A stretch of 64,000 nucleotides of DNA from NCBI GenBank assembly GCA_907165135.1, contig OU015569.1:4650001-4714000 (forward strand), written 5' to 3'. Origin of the DNA: Oikopleura dioica (Eukaryota; Chordata; Appendicularia; Copelata; Oikopleuridae). The position numbers and the translations under genes were made by a program. The notes under the pieces are model-generated. The model ran no database searches. It had not been told where the DNA came from and saw only the letters and a program-made list of their open reading frames with translations. This document shows, one piece after another, positions 36,566 through 47,828 of this stretch (its first letter is position 1; every line of letters begins with the position of its first letter).

Positions 36566-37996
36566 TTTTAAAATTCAAATTGACAAAGTTTTCAATAATG
36601 TTATGGTTTTGAATTTATTTTTTCAATCTAAAGATTTCCTTTTATTATTATTTACAAATTATTATTATTAAGTTTATTCATTATTATTAAAACAAAATCA
36701 AAGTTATAATAATTGAAGGAAGAAGAAGTTTCTTAGGTCAGTTATTGAGAGAGGTGAATTGTGAAAAATGTTTCTAGACGGGGGGTTGTTGTTGTTCTTC
36801 GCGGAGGACCCACTCCCACGTGGCGCAAGATGCGCGCCAAAAAGAGCAAAAAGATTGGGACGAGAAAAACACGCGCAAATGCCCCAATCTATTTCGCCCT
36901 CCGTCGTGAAATCTCTCGCCCACGGTAGTATTTCCTGAATTTAACAAACAAAAGTCAACGAGCCAAGTCGTCAAGATCAACACTGCGCGGTGATTGTTGA
37001 CAACGTGGCACATGAGCCATGTGACATGGCGAATCGATTTTTCCTTGAGGGTCATGTTCGACAATTGTGGCAGTGCACTAGGGCAGGTTTCGACAATGAG
37101 TGACAGGAGATATTCGGATACGAAGTCATCAAGGAGGAATCTGTTTGCAATAAATATATAGTTAAAGACGTAAATGGCGTGTGCGGTAATAGCGGGTACA
37201 GGGATAAATGGACTTGACGACGTCAAGTTGACGTTCACTAAGTAATCGGGTGCTTGTTATTTCAATTTTGAATGAAGCCGACAGTAGGTTCAGTCGCGTT
37301 AGGCAGTAAGGTGGAATGTGAAGATTGAACTCATTTGAAAATTCTATACTTTGTTTAAAATATTTTATGCTGACGAATGGCGACGTGACTAGCGATTATA
37401 TAAGACCCTTGTGCTTTCTCTTGGAGAGACGGAGAACAACCCGTGGATCAGTTCGGTGGAGAGGTTAACGAGTGGGAACAAAAAACAGCCAGGTCTCGCT
37501 AAGATCTATAAATTATCTGATCTATTCGGTCATCCAAAGCGAAGGACGGAGCAATAAACAAAACGATAATTAATCCAGACCAGCTCAAAAAAGGGTGAAA
37601 TGTTTTGTTGCTCGTGCAATAATTCCCTTTTCTCTTGTGTAGTTTTACGCTGGAAAACATAATCGATTCTTAGCCCAAGAATCGTTAGGTTTTGAAAGCT
37701 AAAACAAATCAAAACGCTCATTCAGTTTTCAGATCTTCTTTTACTTGAGCAGTAAATGGAGCAGTAAAGGAAGGATACAAAGAGGGGTGAGCAGCGATAC
37801 TCATTATGTTTCAATAAATATAGGGCTACGCGCTATATAATAAAATGGAGAGCAGTCTCAACCGAGACGGATACAATGGTGATGGTGACATAATAAGAAA
37901 GTCTGACGTGAAGGAGATTTCGACGGACCTAATAATGGAGCAGCGAAACAAAACGAAGAGAAAGTAAAAATCCAACATTTTCTATCAGGGTCAGCA
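36566..37996. other. AT-rich intergenic sequence and 3' flank of the CID-BTB gene
   Basis: 36.57-36.72 kb is TTATTA-rich low-complexity sequence. A 154-codon minus-strand frame (37238-36774) begins NVNLTSSSPFIPVPAITAHA and is hydrophobic in parts. It shows no family and no splice partner, so I do not call it. The rest shows no feature. Confidence 0.4.
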
Positions 37997-40900
37997 TTAT
38001 AGTTTCGAACGAAGGTACGCTTCGAGGTACTGGGATCGCGACAGGTACCCCGTGAGCTCGATAAATTCTTCGGTTGGCATTTTGAGCTTTTCCTCGACCT
38101 CGACCGGGTAGTTGTCCGTCGTGAAAGGAAGCTGAAAATAGATGTTGGAAGGCATAATTTGAAAGTCAGTAGCACCTTGAACTTATTTTGAGTTTGACGG
38201 GTGGGCTGGGGTTTGGGAGTGCTGGGCGCTCGCGTCGCCACCGGTTTCACCGATTTAGAAATAGCGGGCATTGTTCTTCGTCGGGTAGCACGGCCCTCAG
38301 TCTTCGGCTTTTCGGGTTTAATTTCCGTCTCCACTGTCTCCTCCTCGTTCTCTTCTTTGATCTCGTCGCTATTCTCCTCATCCAGTTCAGGAAGAAGAGG
38401 CTTTGGAGATTCAACTAATCCCGCCTCGAGCTTGATGACAGTGTTCGGGCTAATGTATTCCTTCTTTATTTGAGAAAGGTCAACCTCTTTCTTCAAGGCT
38501 GCAATCGCAGGGCTCTTCGAACGCGTAGAACGGGTCTCACTTTTCGGAGGTACTGGTGTCGGCAACTTTTCATCGGCGTCTTTTGAACTTTCTTCGGGAT
38601 TGGACTTTTGAGCGCGGCTGGCTCGGAGGGAAACTCGAGTGGCTCGGCTCGGAGTGGCTTTCTCAGGCGGCTCCTGTTTTACCACGACTTGGGCAGCCAA
38701 AGACAGACGGTCCTCCTTGGCGGTTTCCTCAGTCTGAGGCTGGCGACTTAGACGACGCTTGGGTCGAGTGTTAATCGAGGGTGCTGAAGCTGACTTCGTC
38801 GCTGCTCGTGGTGGGGCAGGCTCGACTCCGTCGCTCTCAGAATCAGAGCTTATAACTTCCTTGCTCTTTTTGCTTCGCTTGCTGAAAAAATACTGTTATT
38901 CGAAGTCGTGCGCGAGAGAAAGAAATTAAAGATGATTGAAAAAAGAAATTAAAGCTTTACGAACCTCGTTGACTCGGTTTGAGTGTCAAGATCCTTTTGC
39001 GGGTACTGCTTTTGCCCAGCCTTGACCTCGGACTCGTCCAGCTTCACATGCGAGAGGAACTTGAATGATTCCGGCACGAAATCCTCAATCTTGGGGGACG
39101 TCGTCTTCGGGGCTTCTCGTCGTGATGGCCGTCCCTTCGGTGTCTCTTGTCGTTTTGGGGTCGGTTTGTCTTCGACAGGTTGCGAAACACGACTGCGAGA
39201 GCGTTGTGGTCGAGAGGGCGTTTCTGAAGCACGATCTGGTGTCTTGTCCTTTCGGAAGCGTTTCGAACGCTCTTCAGATTGAGATGGTTTTGCGGGCTCC
39301 TGTTTGCGCTTCTTGAGCACACGGGACTTCACAGCGTTGCGGTCCTCGGGACCAGAAGAGTCATCAGAGTCTTTGGGAGGGATAATAGCTCTGGATCGAC
39401 GTGTTCTTGCTGTCGGGGTGTTCTCCTTATTAGGATCAGCTTTGGAAAGTTTCGGCGTAACTCGCTTCTCATTCTTTTTGTCTTCTGGCACGACAATCTC
39501 TTCTGCAATGGCTACTCGTGGATATGAAAAAATGATCAGAGGAATTATTTTCAATAAAATAATGCTTCTATTTTAGATATAGTAAAGAGGACGCATTTTC
39601 AAATCCGTTCCCATGAGGGCATCATCGTCGAGGTCACTTGCTTGAGGTGTGACTTGCGCTGCCATTGCTGATCTCAACAGATCTGGACTTTGAATTTCCG
39701 TGCCAGAAATGTAGTAGGACTTGTACGACTTTCCTTGTTGAATTCCCTCTTTGAGACTCGCGACGGTAGCATCGAGCATGCGAATCTTTAGCACTCCCAC
39801 TCCCTTGACAAAGTCGGCCACATCGTCATTGTTTTCGAAGGGACCGTAGAACTGTCTGTAGATGTAGTTGATCATCTTCTGAAGATGGGATGTGCCGAGC
39901 TTCGGGATGTGGACTTCATTGCTCATACATGACTCGCTCGCGACGTAGTCGGAAACAACTGCCAGAATGATCTTGTGAGCTTTCAATTGACCATCGGAGC
40001 ACACCAATGTCAAGTCTAGAATTTTGAGTTTAGGAAAGGAACTTTCCGACAAGTGGAGCTTACCGCAGGAAGGATCGTCATACATCTGTTTGTTAAGAAG
40101 CATACTCATGATACAGTTCTTCGCAGACTTGGTTTGCTTGTCCAAATACTCGTATATCATTGCTCGCGACTCAAAGTCCTGAATTTCGACGTTCGCGTCA
40201 TATCGAATTATTTAAATTTTACCCGGCTTAAAGTGATGTCTTCGCTGTCCCCTGCTAGATACTGTGTTTCGGCGTCTTTTGTGCTTCTCGTGGCTTGAAC
40301 TCCAGCGGCAACTTTGAAGGCTCGTTGGGAGAACTGGTGTCCAAAGTGAGCTTGTTTGGGCTTGCGGAGCTTTTTCTGGGTCGAGGCGTCTTTCTTTCCG
40401 ACGGGCTCGGTAAGGACAGCCATGTCGCGTGTGTACTGCGAGGTCTGAATAGCGCGCGTCGTGGTGATCACTCCAGTCGACGAAGTTTGTTGAGCACCGG
40501 CACCGGGGCGTTCGAGGATCGACGTTCGTCTGTTCGGCAATCCGTTAAGAATCTCGTTCAAGCCGCGGGACTTGTGAGCTGACAAGCTGGTGAATTGGGA
40601 GACGGGCGAAGAGATGCCAGAAGAAGGATGAGAGACGCGACCTGCGCTCGGTGCCTTTTTAAGTTTATTAGAAGAAGTTTTTTTCTTCTTCTCTTTAATC
40701 TTAGTAGGCGGAGGAGTGCTGATCACTAAGGCATTGTCGTCCGAGTCTGAAGCTTGCTTTTAGATTGACATTCGACAGTAAGAAAACAGTAATCTTAGGA
40801 GTGAATTGCGACTGACCTGAATCCTCTCGGGACTGGGCTCGCGAGGCCCGCTCGATCATCGACAATCGCTCATCAAGGGCAGTGGTTGATTTTGGTGCGT

Positions 40901-41980
40901 CTTCGGAAACAGTCGAAGGCGGTCGCGAACGCAAGTTGTTGGGCGAGGAGACCGACGATGGCGTTCGCGTCCTCGTCTGATCGGCGTTGTTGTTGGGCAG
41001 CAGGCCGGCACCAGATGCGCCGCCGTTCAACATTTCCTCGGCCTTTCTGGCGTCCTCGTCCGCGATCTGGCGATGGCGCGATCGTGAAGACCTGGTCTCG
41101 CTTTCTGTCTCACTAGAATTCGCGTTACCACTGGCGTCGCGAAGAGGAAATGGGGCTACCTGTGTGAAAATTCATCGCTGCTTTGCGAGTGTGGTGTGCG
41201 CGACGATCGTTCCGACTTGACTACACGAACCGGCCACTTTTTATCGATGTTTTTCACCTAAACTCTCGAGAAATGACCTCGGGAGTAGCTTAACCCACCG
41301 TACTGTCCAGCTCGTACAGAATTCTTGGTGGGAAAACGTCGTCCCACGTAGTCCTCAACTCGTAGAGCTTCTTGCGGTCCGGATCGGGTGAGCTACCACA
41401 AATCATATTTTTCTGATCGTTGAGTTTGTCTTATTACCTATGCCTGAACGTCTCCGCGAAGAGCTTCACCAAGTTGGTCGAGAAGTGGTGCACGTACTCG
41501 TCGGGGAAGTCCTTGATGATGTGGTCGATGAGGTAGAGCACGGGGATACGGTACTTGGGCGCCTCGCGCAGCCGCTGCTCGATCAAGTCCACGATCTATA
41601 AAAAAAACGGTGGAATGGCGCCCTAGAATAGCATCGCTCCAACCTGATCCGCATGTGCTCGATATTCGCCAGCCAAGATCGCCAAGGTCGTCAAGTGAGG
41701 TCGAGAATTGACACGCAGCTCGTTGAGCATGCCACCGAAGCCGCGGATGATCTAAAATACGAATAATTACTACTTCCAAGCGATGATATCGAAGAAAGAG
41801 CTTATCTATGCTTCGTTGGATGCGAAAGGTACATCTCGCAATCCTTTCGCAATTTTTTTTAGTAACTACGCGCTTATTTAAGAATCATCTGTTCCTTGAA
41901 TTTACATTATCAATGAAGGCTTGATCCGGGTTCGCTTCGATGACCTTCTCTTCCAGGGTGGGTCCATTTTCATTCGGCAT
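37997..41980 (-). CDS. PCF11-like: PCF11-type CID protein with an internal BTB domain
   Basis: PCF11 binds the phosphorylated CTD of RNA polymerase II and works in 3'-end cleavage and termination. The start at 41980 gives PNENGPTLEEKVIEANPDQA. The next exons form a CID: GGMLNELRVNSRPHLTTLAI, IPVLYLIDHIIKDFPDEYVH, NLVKLFAETFRH, and the diagnostic YELRTTWDDVFPPRILYELD. A long Ser/Pro/Arg-rich region follows, then an exon joined in frame (SR|DFESRAMIYEYLDKQ) leading into a BTB fold (CDLTLVCSDGQLKAHKIILA ... MINYIYRQFYGPF ... GVLKIRMLDA). A charged tail ends in TGYLSRSQYLEAYLRSKL with a stop at 37997. Introns are mostly 44-60 nt and every junction I checked keeps frame. The tail (38310-38690) holds six SUMO-acceptor-type motifs (VKQE, LKKE, IKKE, IKLE, IKEE, IKPE). 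BTB is not known to me in PCF11. Two adjacent genes wrongly joined remain possible. Confidence 0.75.
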
Positions 41981-42248
41981 TTTTCCCACGATTCATAAAA
42001 ACGTTTATTTCACTTGTCTGAACCCGTTCGATTTGGGTCAGAGTCGGAAATTTCTGAATTCAAAGAGTTTACAGATTATTCCTTCTTTTTTCGTCAAAGA
42101 ACAAAGGTTCAGCAAAGTTTTTAAAAAGGCAACAGACCGGAAATTTAGTCTACTTCTGTTATTAGGACTAGGACTGTTCGAATGCCCTTAGGGAACGAGA
42201 GAAGGAATGACTCCAAAAGTGGCTTGATGATTCATAGATTTCGAAAAA

Positions 42249-42256
42249 TGACGTCA
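42249..42256. promoter_or_regulatory. CRE-like palindrome TGACGTCA
   Basis: A perfect 8-bp CREB/ATF site about 270 bp upstream of the CID-BTB start codon. Position and perfection suggest use in its promoter. No further evidence. Confidence 0.45.
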
Positions 42257-42795
42257 CTTTTTCCTACCGGTTTAGAGTGCTTTAAAAAGTTAATTCTTTT
42301 TAGCCAGAAATAAAAATTCCAAAGACTAAATCCACCGAATAAAAGGCATTTTTCATTTATCTTTTCTCTTTATCATCCCCGTCAATCACGTGACCCTTTT
42401 GTAGGTTAACTGGGTTCATAAAAAGAAGGATGAAACTGTAGAATAGGGCGCTTTGCAATATTTCTCTCCGCCCACGCCTTTTTCTCTCAAGTTTTTTAAA
42501 TTCATTTTTTTTGCGATTTCAGTTTTCTCTGATTCGGATTGGTTCGTTCGTGTTTGTTTAGAGAGGGTCGAGTTCAGTTATTGTTTGATTGAAATTCGAT
42601 TATTATTTTTTTTTTTTTGTTGACTTTAGAATTTTTTTTTTGGGGTGGAGTATAATTTTTAGCGTTGGGTTGGGGCTATTGGGGCGAATCGAGAGAATCT
42701 TCGAGCAGGCCAGAGCGTTTTTCTTGGCAGTGACGAGCGAATGGCTTTGGCTGGTGGGAGCGCGCCGCCTACGCGCGCTGAATTGGAGCCCGGAG

Positions 42796-42855
42796 CCAAT
42801 CAGCGCGCGCCTACGCTCACATTCATTGATTTCGAGTGCGCGCGGCGGCCAATGA
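42796..42855. promoter_or_regulatory. CCAAT boxes in a CpG-rich block
   Basis: CCAATCAGCGCGCG begins at 42796 and is followed by CCTACGCTC; a second box, GGCCAATGAGCG, lies about 50 bp on. The same 23-bp composite recurs with three changes upstream of TBCA (45433), and a looser form occurs at 60953. NF-Y-type promoter elements are the simplest reading. Confidence 0.5.
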
Positions 42856-43600
42856 GCGACCAAACTCCACTAGATCGCGCTCGAGACGGGGATGGGACAC
42901 GTAGCCTTCTATTCGCGCAATTTTTCTCGCGAATTTTTGTCACCTCACGTCTCGTCCAGTATTTATTAAATGAATAATTAATAAAATAATCATTACTCTT
43001 GCTGAAAACGACAATTGTTAATTGCATGCAATAGGTATTAGAGTTCTCTATATTGGAGTTTATCTTTTTCTTTTCAAAACTCATTTTCCTGCAAAATTTC
43101 TTCGTGCTTCGATGCGAAATGCTAACAATAACGAAATGAGAATAGTCCTCAATTCTGACTGATCGATCTGCAACTGTATTCAGCAGCAGGGCTCGGCAAT
43201 CTATGTGGAAAAGAAAGAAATCGTCAGGAAAAGCGACACAGAAGTCGACTTTTTAAGCGATAGAAGTGGATTTTCGTTTTTGTTTTATTTTTGGAGGAAC
43301 GTCAAAACCTAGACTGTAACTTCTGGTAATGGTAAGCTGACACAGAAAGATGAAAGAAAATGAACTTGAAATACGGATAAAGAGAATAAGAGTTTTTAAG
43401 TTTTTTTTTCTAGGTCAGAATTACTGTTTTCCAATTACTGTTCGTTAAACTGTAAATACTTAATTAGTAAAAGATAAATTGCACTTTGTTTGAAGAGAAA
43501 GAAGGGCAGCTTCGCTTCATTAAAAAAGGAAATTCTAAACGGAGAAGGTTTTCGGAAGTTTTCGGCTCTTGAAAGTTGAAATGTCGCGGTTTAATTAAGT

Positions 43601-44340
43601 CTACAGTTCGTCTTTGACGCCAGCCGGCCAGTTCTCTTTGGGCACATACTTGGGCATCAGCTCCTTGACGCGCGAGACGAACTCGTCCTTTTCCAGGCAG
43701 TTTTTGCACACTTCGCCCCAAGTCGTCAGAATCTTCTTCAACTCTTTCACCTGATCAAATCGTCAAACACCGATCATTGGGCAAGTCTGGTTACCTTGAT
43801 CTTTTGCCAGTTGATGGCGCTGTAATCGTATGGCTTCGGGTATTTGAGATCGCAGATTTGAGCGTCCTTCTTTTTCAGCGTCGCGCAGATTTTTTGAACC
43901 GGCTTTTTGAACGACATTGGATCCACGATTGACTGAAATTAACATGACTACGATTGTCTACAGACGTTTATAAGTTGGGGAACCGCTTTATTCAAGCACT
44001 TTAAGGCCCTGACTCAGGTTTTGGAGACAGGTTACTTCGCCCAGAGAAGCTGCTCCTCGATAAAAAAAATAATGCGCTAAAAGGCAGCACTCTTCTAAAA
44101 AGTATTAACCTTGTGCATGGTGGTTGCAGCGTCTGGCGTGAGTCCCGTGTAATAGCAGAATCTGTTGTCCTGCTCTTTGGCTTCCTTGCACATGGCTCGG
44201 AGCTTCTTCTCGATTTCGCCCTTGTCACTGATGTTCTCGTCGGTGAGCACCTTCTCGACCTTGCCGAGGAAAGTCTCGCAGACTTCGCACTCGCCAGAAG
44301 CCGCCGCCAAAGTCGCCAGGCCGAAGAAGAACAATTTCAT
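43601..44340 (-). CDS. MANF: MANF/ARMET, ER-resident neurotrophic factor
   Basis: MANF is a small soluble ER protein of the unfolded-protein response that can be secreted. Three exons (44340-44110, 43932-43795, 43750-43601) give 172 residues, close to the family length. The signal peptide ([15 protein letters not shown]) is followed by the saposin-like half ([33 protein letters not shown]) and by [20 protein letters not shown]. The C-terminal SAP-like half has [17 protein letters not shown], whose CKNC is the family CXXC. The protein ends in KDEL, a canonical ER-retrieval signal. All introns are GT-AG. The first intron (44109-43933) contains a CCTGACTCAGG repeat copy near 44007. Confidence 0.95.
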
Positions 44341-44460
44341 TTTCTGAAAAAGGAAAGAAGTGAAATCAACGAAGAGTAACGTAAAATAATAGAGTTTCTT
44401 GTTTCAATCAATTGCTATCAAAAAAATAATACATGTAGATTGTTCTATAGAAAGTGAAGA

Positions 44461-44585
44461 CTGGGCCCGGCGATCTGTGTAGAAAACCTGAGTCAGGGTC
44501 TTTCGACAAATAACCAATTTGATTTTTTTATTAGATTTCTTTACTGACCCTGACTCAGGTCTTATACACTGGTTGAGGAGCCCAG
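44461..44585. mobile_element. 125-bp MITE with about 40-bp inverted repeats
   Basis: The ends CTGGGC (44461) and GCCCAG (44585) continue inward as complementary arms through GTGTAGAAAACCTGAGTCAG on the left and its counterpart CCTGACTCAGGTCTTATACAC on the right. The flanks AGTGAAGA and ATTGAAGG agree at 6 of 8 bases and could be a diverged 8-bp target duplication. Partial copies of the same end occur at 44007, 45150, 45688, 47189 and 48416. Confidence 0.75.
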
Positions 44586-44705
44586 ATTGAAGGGATTTCA
44601 GTGGTCAAGAAAAAATAACATGAAAAAATGGAAATGTATACGATTCTGCGTTTTAGCACTTTTTGTCACAGGTGGATGCGTCTTCTTTGATTCTTGAGTG
44701 ACAAA

Positions 44706-45319
44706 CTAGGCAGTGACTTCTTTTAACTTGTCGCTGGCGGCAACCCATTCTTTGGTCGACTTGTCCGCGGCTTCATCTTCAACAAGTTGTCGGAGAGCGA
44801 TGATGGCTACATTTTTTGTTTAGAATCTACCTTTTTGAAGTTATAAAGTTACCGTTTTGCAGCGCGTTTTCAGTGTCTTTCAAAGCAGCTTTGGTCTCGT
44901 CGATTTGCTGGGGAATCATTTTGGCGCGGTACGCTTCTTCTTCGTCTTTGAAGTTCTGGTTTTGAAGCTTCTTTTCAAAAGCTGCCAGTTCTTTTTGATA
45001 GTATTGCTGGAATGATAAAATTAAACTAATTTCAAAGAGAATTTCAACATAAATTTGAAGCGGTTTTTTAATCATCGGAATCTTTAGAAGAATTTAGAAT
45101 CTTGCGTTAAAAAAAAGCCGCACCACGGCTCTTCATTTGATATTTTTCAGGGCCTGACTCAGATTAAATTAATCGTATTTGTACGTATCGTTGATTACTC
45201 GGAGCCGCAAGCGGCTTCTGGATTAATAATCTCGATCATTATAATAATAAAATTACCTTTTCTTTGAAAGTTCTGTTGACAACGCCAGTTTGGATTCTCA
45301 GTTTTTTCGCGTCAGCCAT
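44706..45319 (-). CDS. TBCA: Tubulin-folding cofactor A
   Basis: Cofactor A captures beta-tubulin folding intermediates in the cytosol. Three exons, 45319-45257, 45006-44853 and 44806-44706, give 105 residues (the family has about 108). The start ADAKKLRIQTGVVNRTFKEK matches the family pattern (R-I-K-TGVVKR--KEK). The rest is helical: YYQKELAAFEKKLQNQNFKD, then MIPQQIDETKAALKDTENAL and the final WVAASDKLKEVTA. The first intron is 250 nt, long for this window, because it carries a CCTGACTCAG repeat and a small GCCGC-hairpin. A CCAAT/GC block lies about 115 bp upstream of the ATG. Confidence 0.92.
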
Positions 45320-45432
45320 CTTCGTTGTTTTTTTTTTTTGTTTTAGCGTTTTTCGAGTCGAAATGGGCTCTTTTAAAAAAGAATGAATCAACGCAGTAAA
45401 TTTTTCTTTTGGAACACGTCGAGCGGGGGCGA

Positions 45433-45455
45433 CCAATCAGCGCGCGTCTTCGCTC
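45433..45455. promoter_or_regulatory. CCAATCAGCGCGCG promoter block of TBCA
   Basis: Matches 20 of 23 bases of the block at 42796 (CCAATCAGCGCGCG, then TCTTCGCTC). Position about 115 bp upstream of the TBCA start fits a proximal promoter. Confidence 0.5.
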
Positions 45456-45687
45456 GCGAAAAGCAAATTGCGACTCGATGCGAACGCTGACTTAGCATGA
45501 CGTGGCCGACTCAGTGGAGAATTCTAGAGAATGTGTCTCATCTTGAGAAATTATAAATCGCTCGATGTTTTGCGTAATCTTTGATCATCTTTCATCATTT
45601 ACGTGTTAGAATCATTATAAGATAGAAATTTAGTTAAAAAAATTTTATATCGACAAATAGCTGTTTGAATGTCGAGAAGCCGCTTGG

Positions 45688-45722
45688 ACTCGGCAACCTG
45701 TGTAGAAAACCTGAGTCAGGGT
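45688..45722. repeat. Solo end of the CTGAGTCAGG repeat family
   Basis: CTCGGCAACCTGTGTAGAAA followed by ACCTGAGTCAGGGTA, nearly the same as the left arm at 44461. It lies just upstream of the unknown plus-strand gene. Confidence 0.7.
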
Positions 45723-45785
45723 ACTGACTAAATTCTTCTTTCTAAAAAAACTTTAGATGGTTTCGTTTAGATTGATTTTGAAAGA

Positions 45786-46268
45786 ATGATGAAACGAAAA
45801 GTCCAGTGCCCGAAATTGATCAAGACGGTCGTCGTAAAGAAAGCACGGAAAATGACGGAAGCGGAAATTAAATCGGCTCAAGAACAAGCACAGAAAGAAG
45901 ACAGACAACGGAAAGTGATGGACGGAATCGCGCAACACCCCGAAAGGCACATTCTAGCGCCGCTTATTTTTAACCGAATGCCGGCAAATGGCTTTGTAGA
46001 CGCGTTGAATGTTCTTGCGCCGCGGGATGGCCAGCCAAATTACGACGATCTTTTACCTTTCTACGACTGTCGAAAAATTCTCGCGAAATTCGGAGAAGAA
46101 GATCCAACGCTGAAATCAATAAGAGCACGGTGCAAAGTACTCGAGGCTTTATTTTTCCTTTATCTTAGCAAGATAAAGAGTATCTTTCATCCTGTCCAAG
46201 AAAATCGTACGAGCAGCGCAATCGGGATTGCCCACTTTCTGGCTTGGCAATCGCCATTTCCTGGATAA
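45786..46268 (+). CDS. Unknown basic protein
   Basis: No family recognised. An ATG at 45786 opens a continuous frame. The N-terminus is very basic with Lys/Arg clusters (KRKVQCPKLIKTVVVKKARK), then a Glu/Gln-rich helix (EAEIKSAQEQAQKEDRQRK), then a folded-looking part (ILAPLIFNRMPANGFVDALN, YDDLLPFYDCRKILAKFGEE). A 39-nt segment (46130-46168) starts GTGCAA and ends in a pyrimidine tract plus TTAG, so it is probably an intron of 3n length, leaving about 147 residues. NUDT6 begins about 200 bp downstream on the same strand, so co-transcription is possible. Confidence 0.55.
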   Translation: MMKRKVQCPKLIKTVVVKKARKMTEAEIKSAQEQAQKEDRQRKVMDGIAQHPERHILAPLIFNRMPANGFVDALNVLAPRDGQPNYDDLLPFYDCRKILAKFGEEDPTLKSIRARCKVLEALFFLYLSKIKSIFHPVQENRTSSAIGIAHFLAWQSPFPG

Positions 46269-46474
46269 AACAATAAGCAAAAAACAACGAAAACTGCCAA
46301 ATTTACGTCGCATTTTGCCTCTTTCGCTTTTGCGGTATTTTTGCTCACTTACCGCATTCCTGACAAATTGAAACCGAACGACAGTATCTCTTTTACTTTT
46401 ACTGTTAAAATAAAATTGAGAACTTCAAAATCTTGCCGAAATTTTTAAAAATCTCAATTTCAGCAATTTCAGAA

Positions 46475-47574
46475 ATGCTATCTCGCGCCTTCTGCTTCAC
46501 TCGGAATCGGGCGTTCTCGGTGCTCAAAGGAAACCGGGACAGATTTGGCGGCGTCAATGTTTATTCCTACGAGAATACAAGTTCCATGGACGATTTCCCC
46601 GAGACGCTGCAGAACTCGCTGGAGGAATGGAAACAGACGGGCGTCAGGGGAGCCTGGTTCCATGTTTCGGGAGCGCAGACTACTTGGGTAAGTGTGCTTC
46701 GTTTTGAGTTGTCTAATTTGTTAAGATTTCGCATCTGATTTCGGCCGGGTTCGAGTTCCATCACGCAAAGAACGACACTGCCGTATTGACCCGTTGGCTG
46801 CCCGAAGACGAGAGTTCTGGAATCCCCGAGTACCCGCACACCTACCTCGGCGTCGGGACGATCACCATCAACGCGAAAAACGAAATCCTTGTAATCAAGG
46901 AGAAAGTGCGCTTTTACAACAATTGGAAATTCCCCGGAGGATACGTCGACCGCGGAGAGAACATTCTTGACGCAGCCGTTCGAGAGGTTAAAGAAGAGAC
47001 TGGGGTGCAGACTGAAGCCCTCGGCTTGGTTGGATTTCGGCACGTTCTTCCACAGAAAGACATTCCCTTTCCTCCCTTCAAGTGTGCAGGTAGTCACATT
47101 TTCATAATCACTTTTCGGAATTTAAAGATAAATTAAATAATTTTATTTTGCGAAGCCACTTCGCGGCTATTTATTGAAGATCCTTCAGACCCTGACTGAA
47201 TCAGGCTGACACAGGTTTTCTACCCAGGCTCTCGAGTCACGATGTCCATATCTAGCAAGATTAAAAATAGATGGAAAAATTTTGGACAATTGACAAGTTT
47301 AAATTTAGACATTTACGCGATTTGCGCCCTGCGCCCCACGGGGGACGAAACGATTGTTCGCCAAGAGCGCGAAGTTTCCGAGGCCGAGTGGCTCCCCGTC
47401 GACGAGTTTCTGGAAAAAGGCTCTTTGCATAATACGCACTTCTTGAATGCGTATTTGAAAGCGAAGGATCAAAATGTTATAATCTCGCCGCACGACTTTT
47501 CGATGAAATATGGAAATGCAGATAGACACATGCTTATGTACTTTAATGATATTCTTGATTCGAGTTCCGATTGA
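46475..47574 (+). CDS. NUDT6: NUDT6-type Nudix hydrolase
   Basis: Exons 46475-46687, 46726-47089 and 47309-47574, all GT-AG. The N-terminal part has the NUDT6-specific region before the Nudix fold (RFGGVNVYSY, LEEWKQTGVRGAWFHVSG, GFEFHHAKNDTAVLTRWLPE), which resembles the human protein. The Nudix box GGYVDRGENILDAAVREVKE followed by ETGV fits GX5EX7REUXEEXGU completely, so the site should be active. After the 219-nt second intron, DIYAICALRP and AEWLPVDEFL match the C-terminal half. The substrate is unknown. The second intron contains a diverged copy of the CCTGACT-CAGG repeat (about 47189-47235). The start follows a TTTCAG that could be a trans-splice acceptor. Confidence 0.9.
47189..47235. 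repeat. Intronic copy of the CTGAGTCAGG repeat family
   Basis: ACCCTGACTGAATCAGG and ACACAGGTTTTCTACCCAGG match the right-end orientation of the 44461 element. It lies inside the second NUDT6 intron. Confidence 0.6.
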
Positions 47575-47828
47575 ATCTGATTGAACTCTTTTTTCTCCTT
47601 CCAGTTCGAATAAAAATACCTCTTTCAACCAAAGTCTCAACGGGACTAGGCAACCTGAGATTGTTTTTATTTTATTGAGTTTCTGGGTCAGGAGGTCTGT
47701 AAAGAAGTGAGTGGGATAAAGTTAGGTATAATTATCAATTCGTTCATTCACAATGATATCGATAAAATGTGACGCTTTTGAATCTAATGGTCAGTGAAAA
47801 ATTATCAAGCGGCAGTGGAGTAAGTGAC

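Larger units (their letters stand above)
41981..43600. other. Intergenic region upstream of the CID-BTB gene
   Basis: It holds the CID-BTB promoter side and the 3' flank of MANF. No exon supported. Poly-T tracts (about 42605-42645), a CRE-like site, a TCACGTGA palindrome (42386-42393) and a GC-rich CCAAT block are noted separately. A weak copy of the local CTGAGTCAGG repeat family may lie near 43187-43235. Confidence 0.45.

Noticed and set aside
36774-37238. 154-codon minus-strand frame with hydrophobic parts
   Set aside because: No family, no signal peptide and no spliced neighbour. It could be a real single-exon gene but is unsupported.
38201-38473. Plus-strand frames across 38.2-41.2 kb
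   Set aside because: All are antisense shadows of the charged exons of the CID-BTB gene.
46567-47097. 176-codon minus-strand frame
   Set aside because: Shadow of the NUDT6 exons on the opposite strand.
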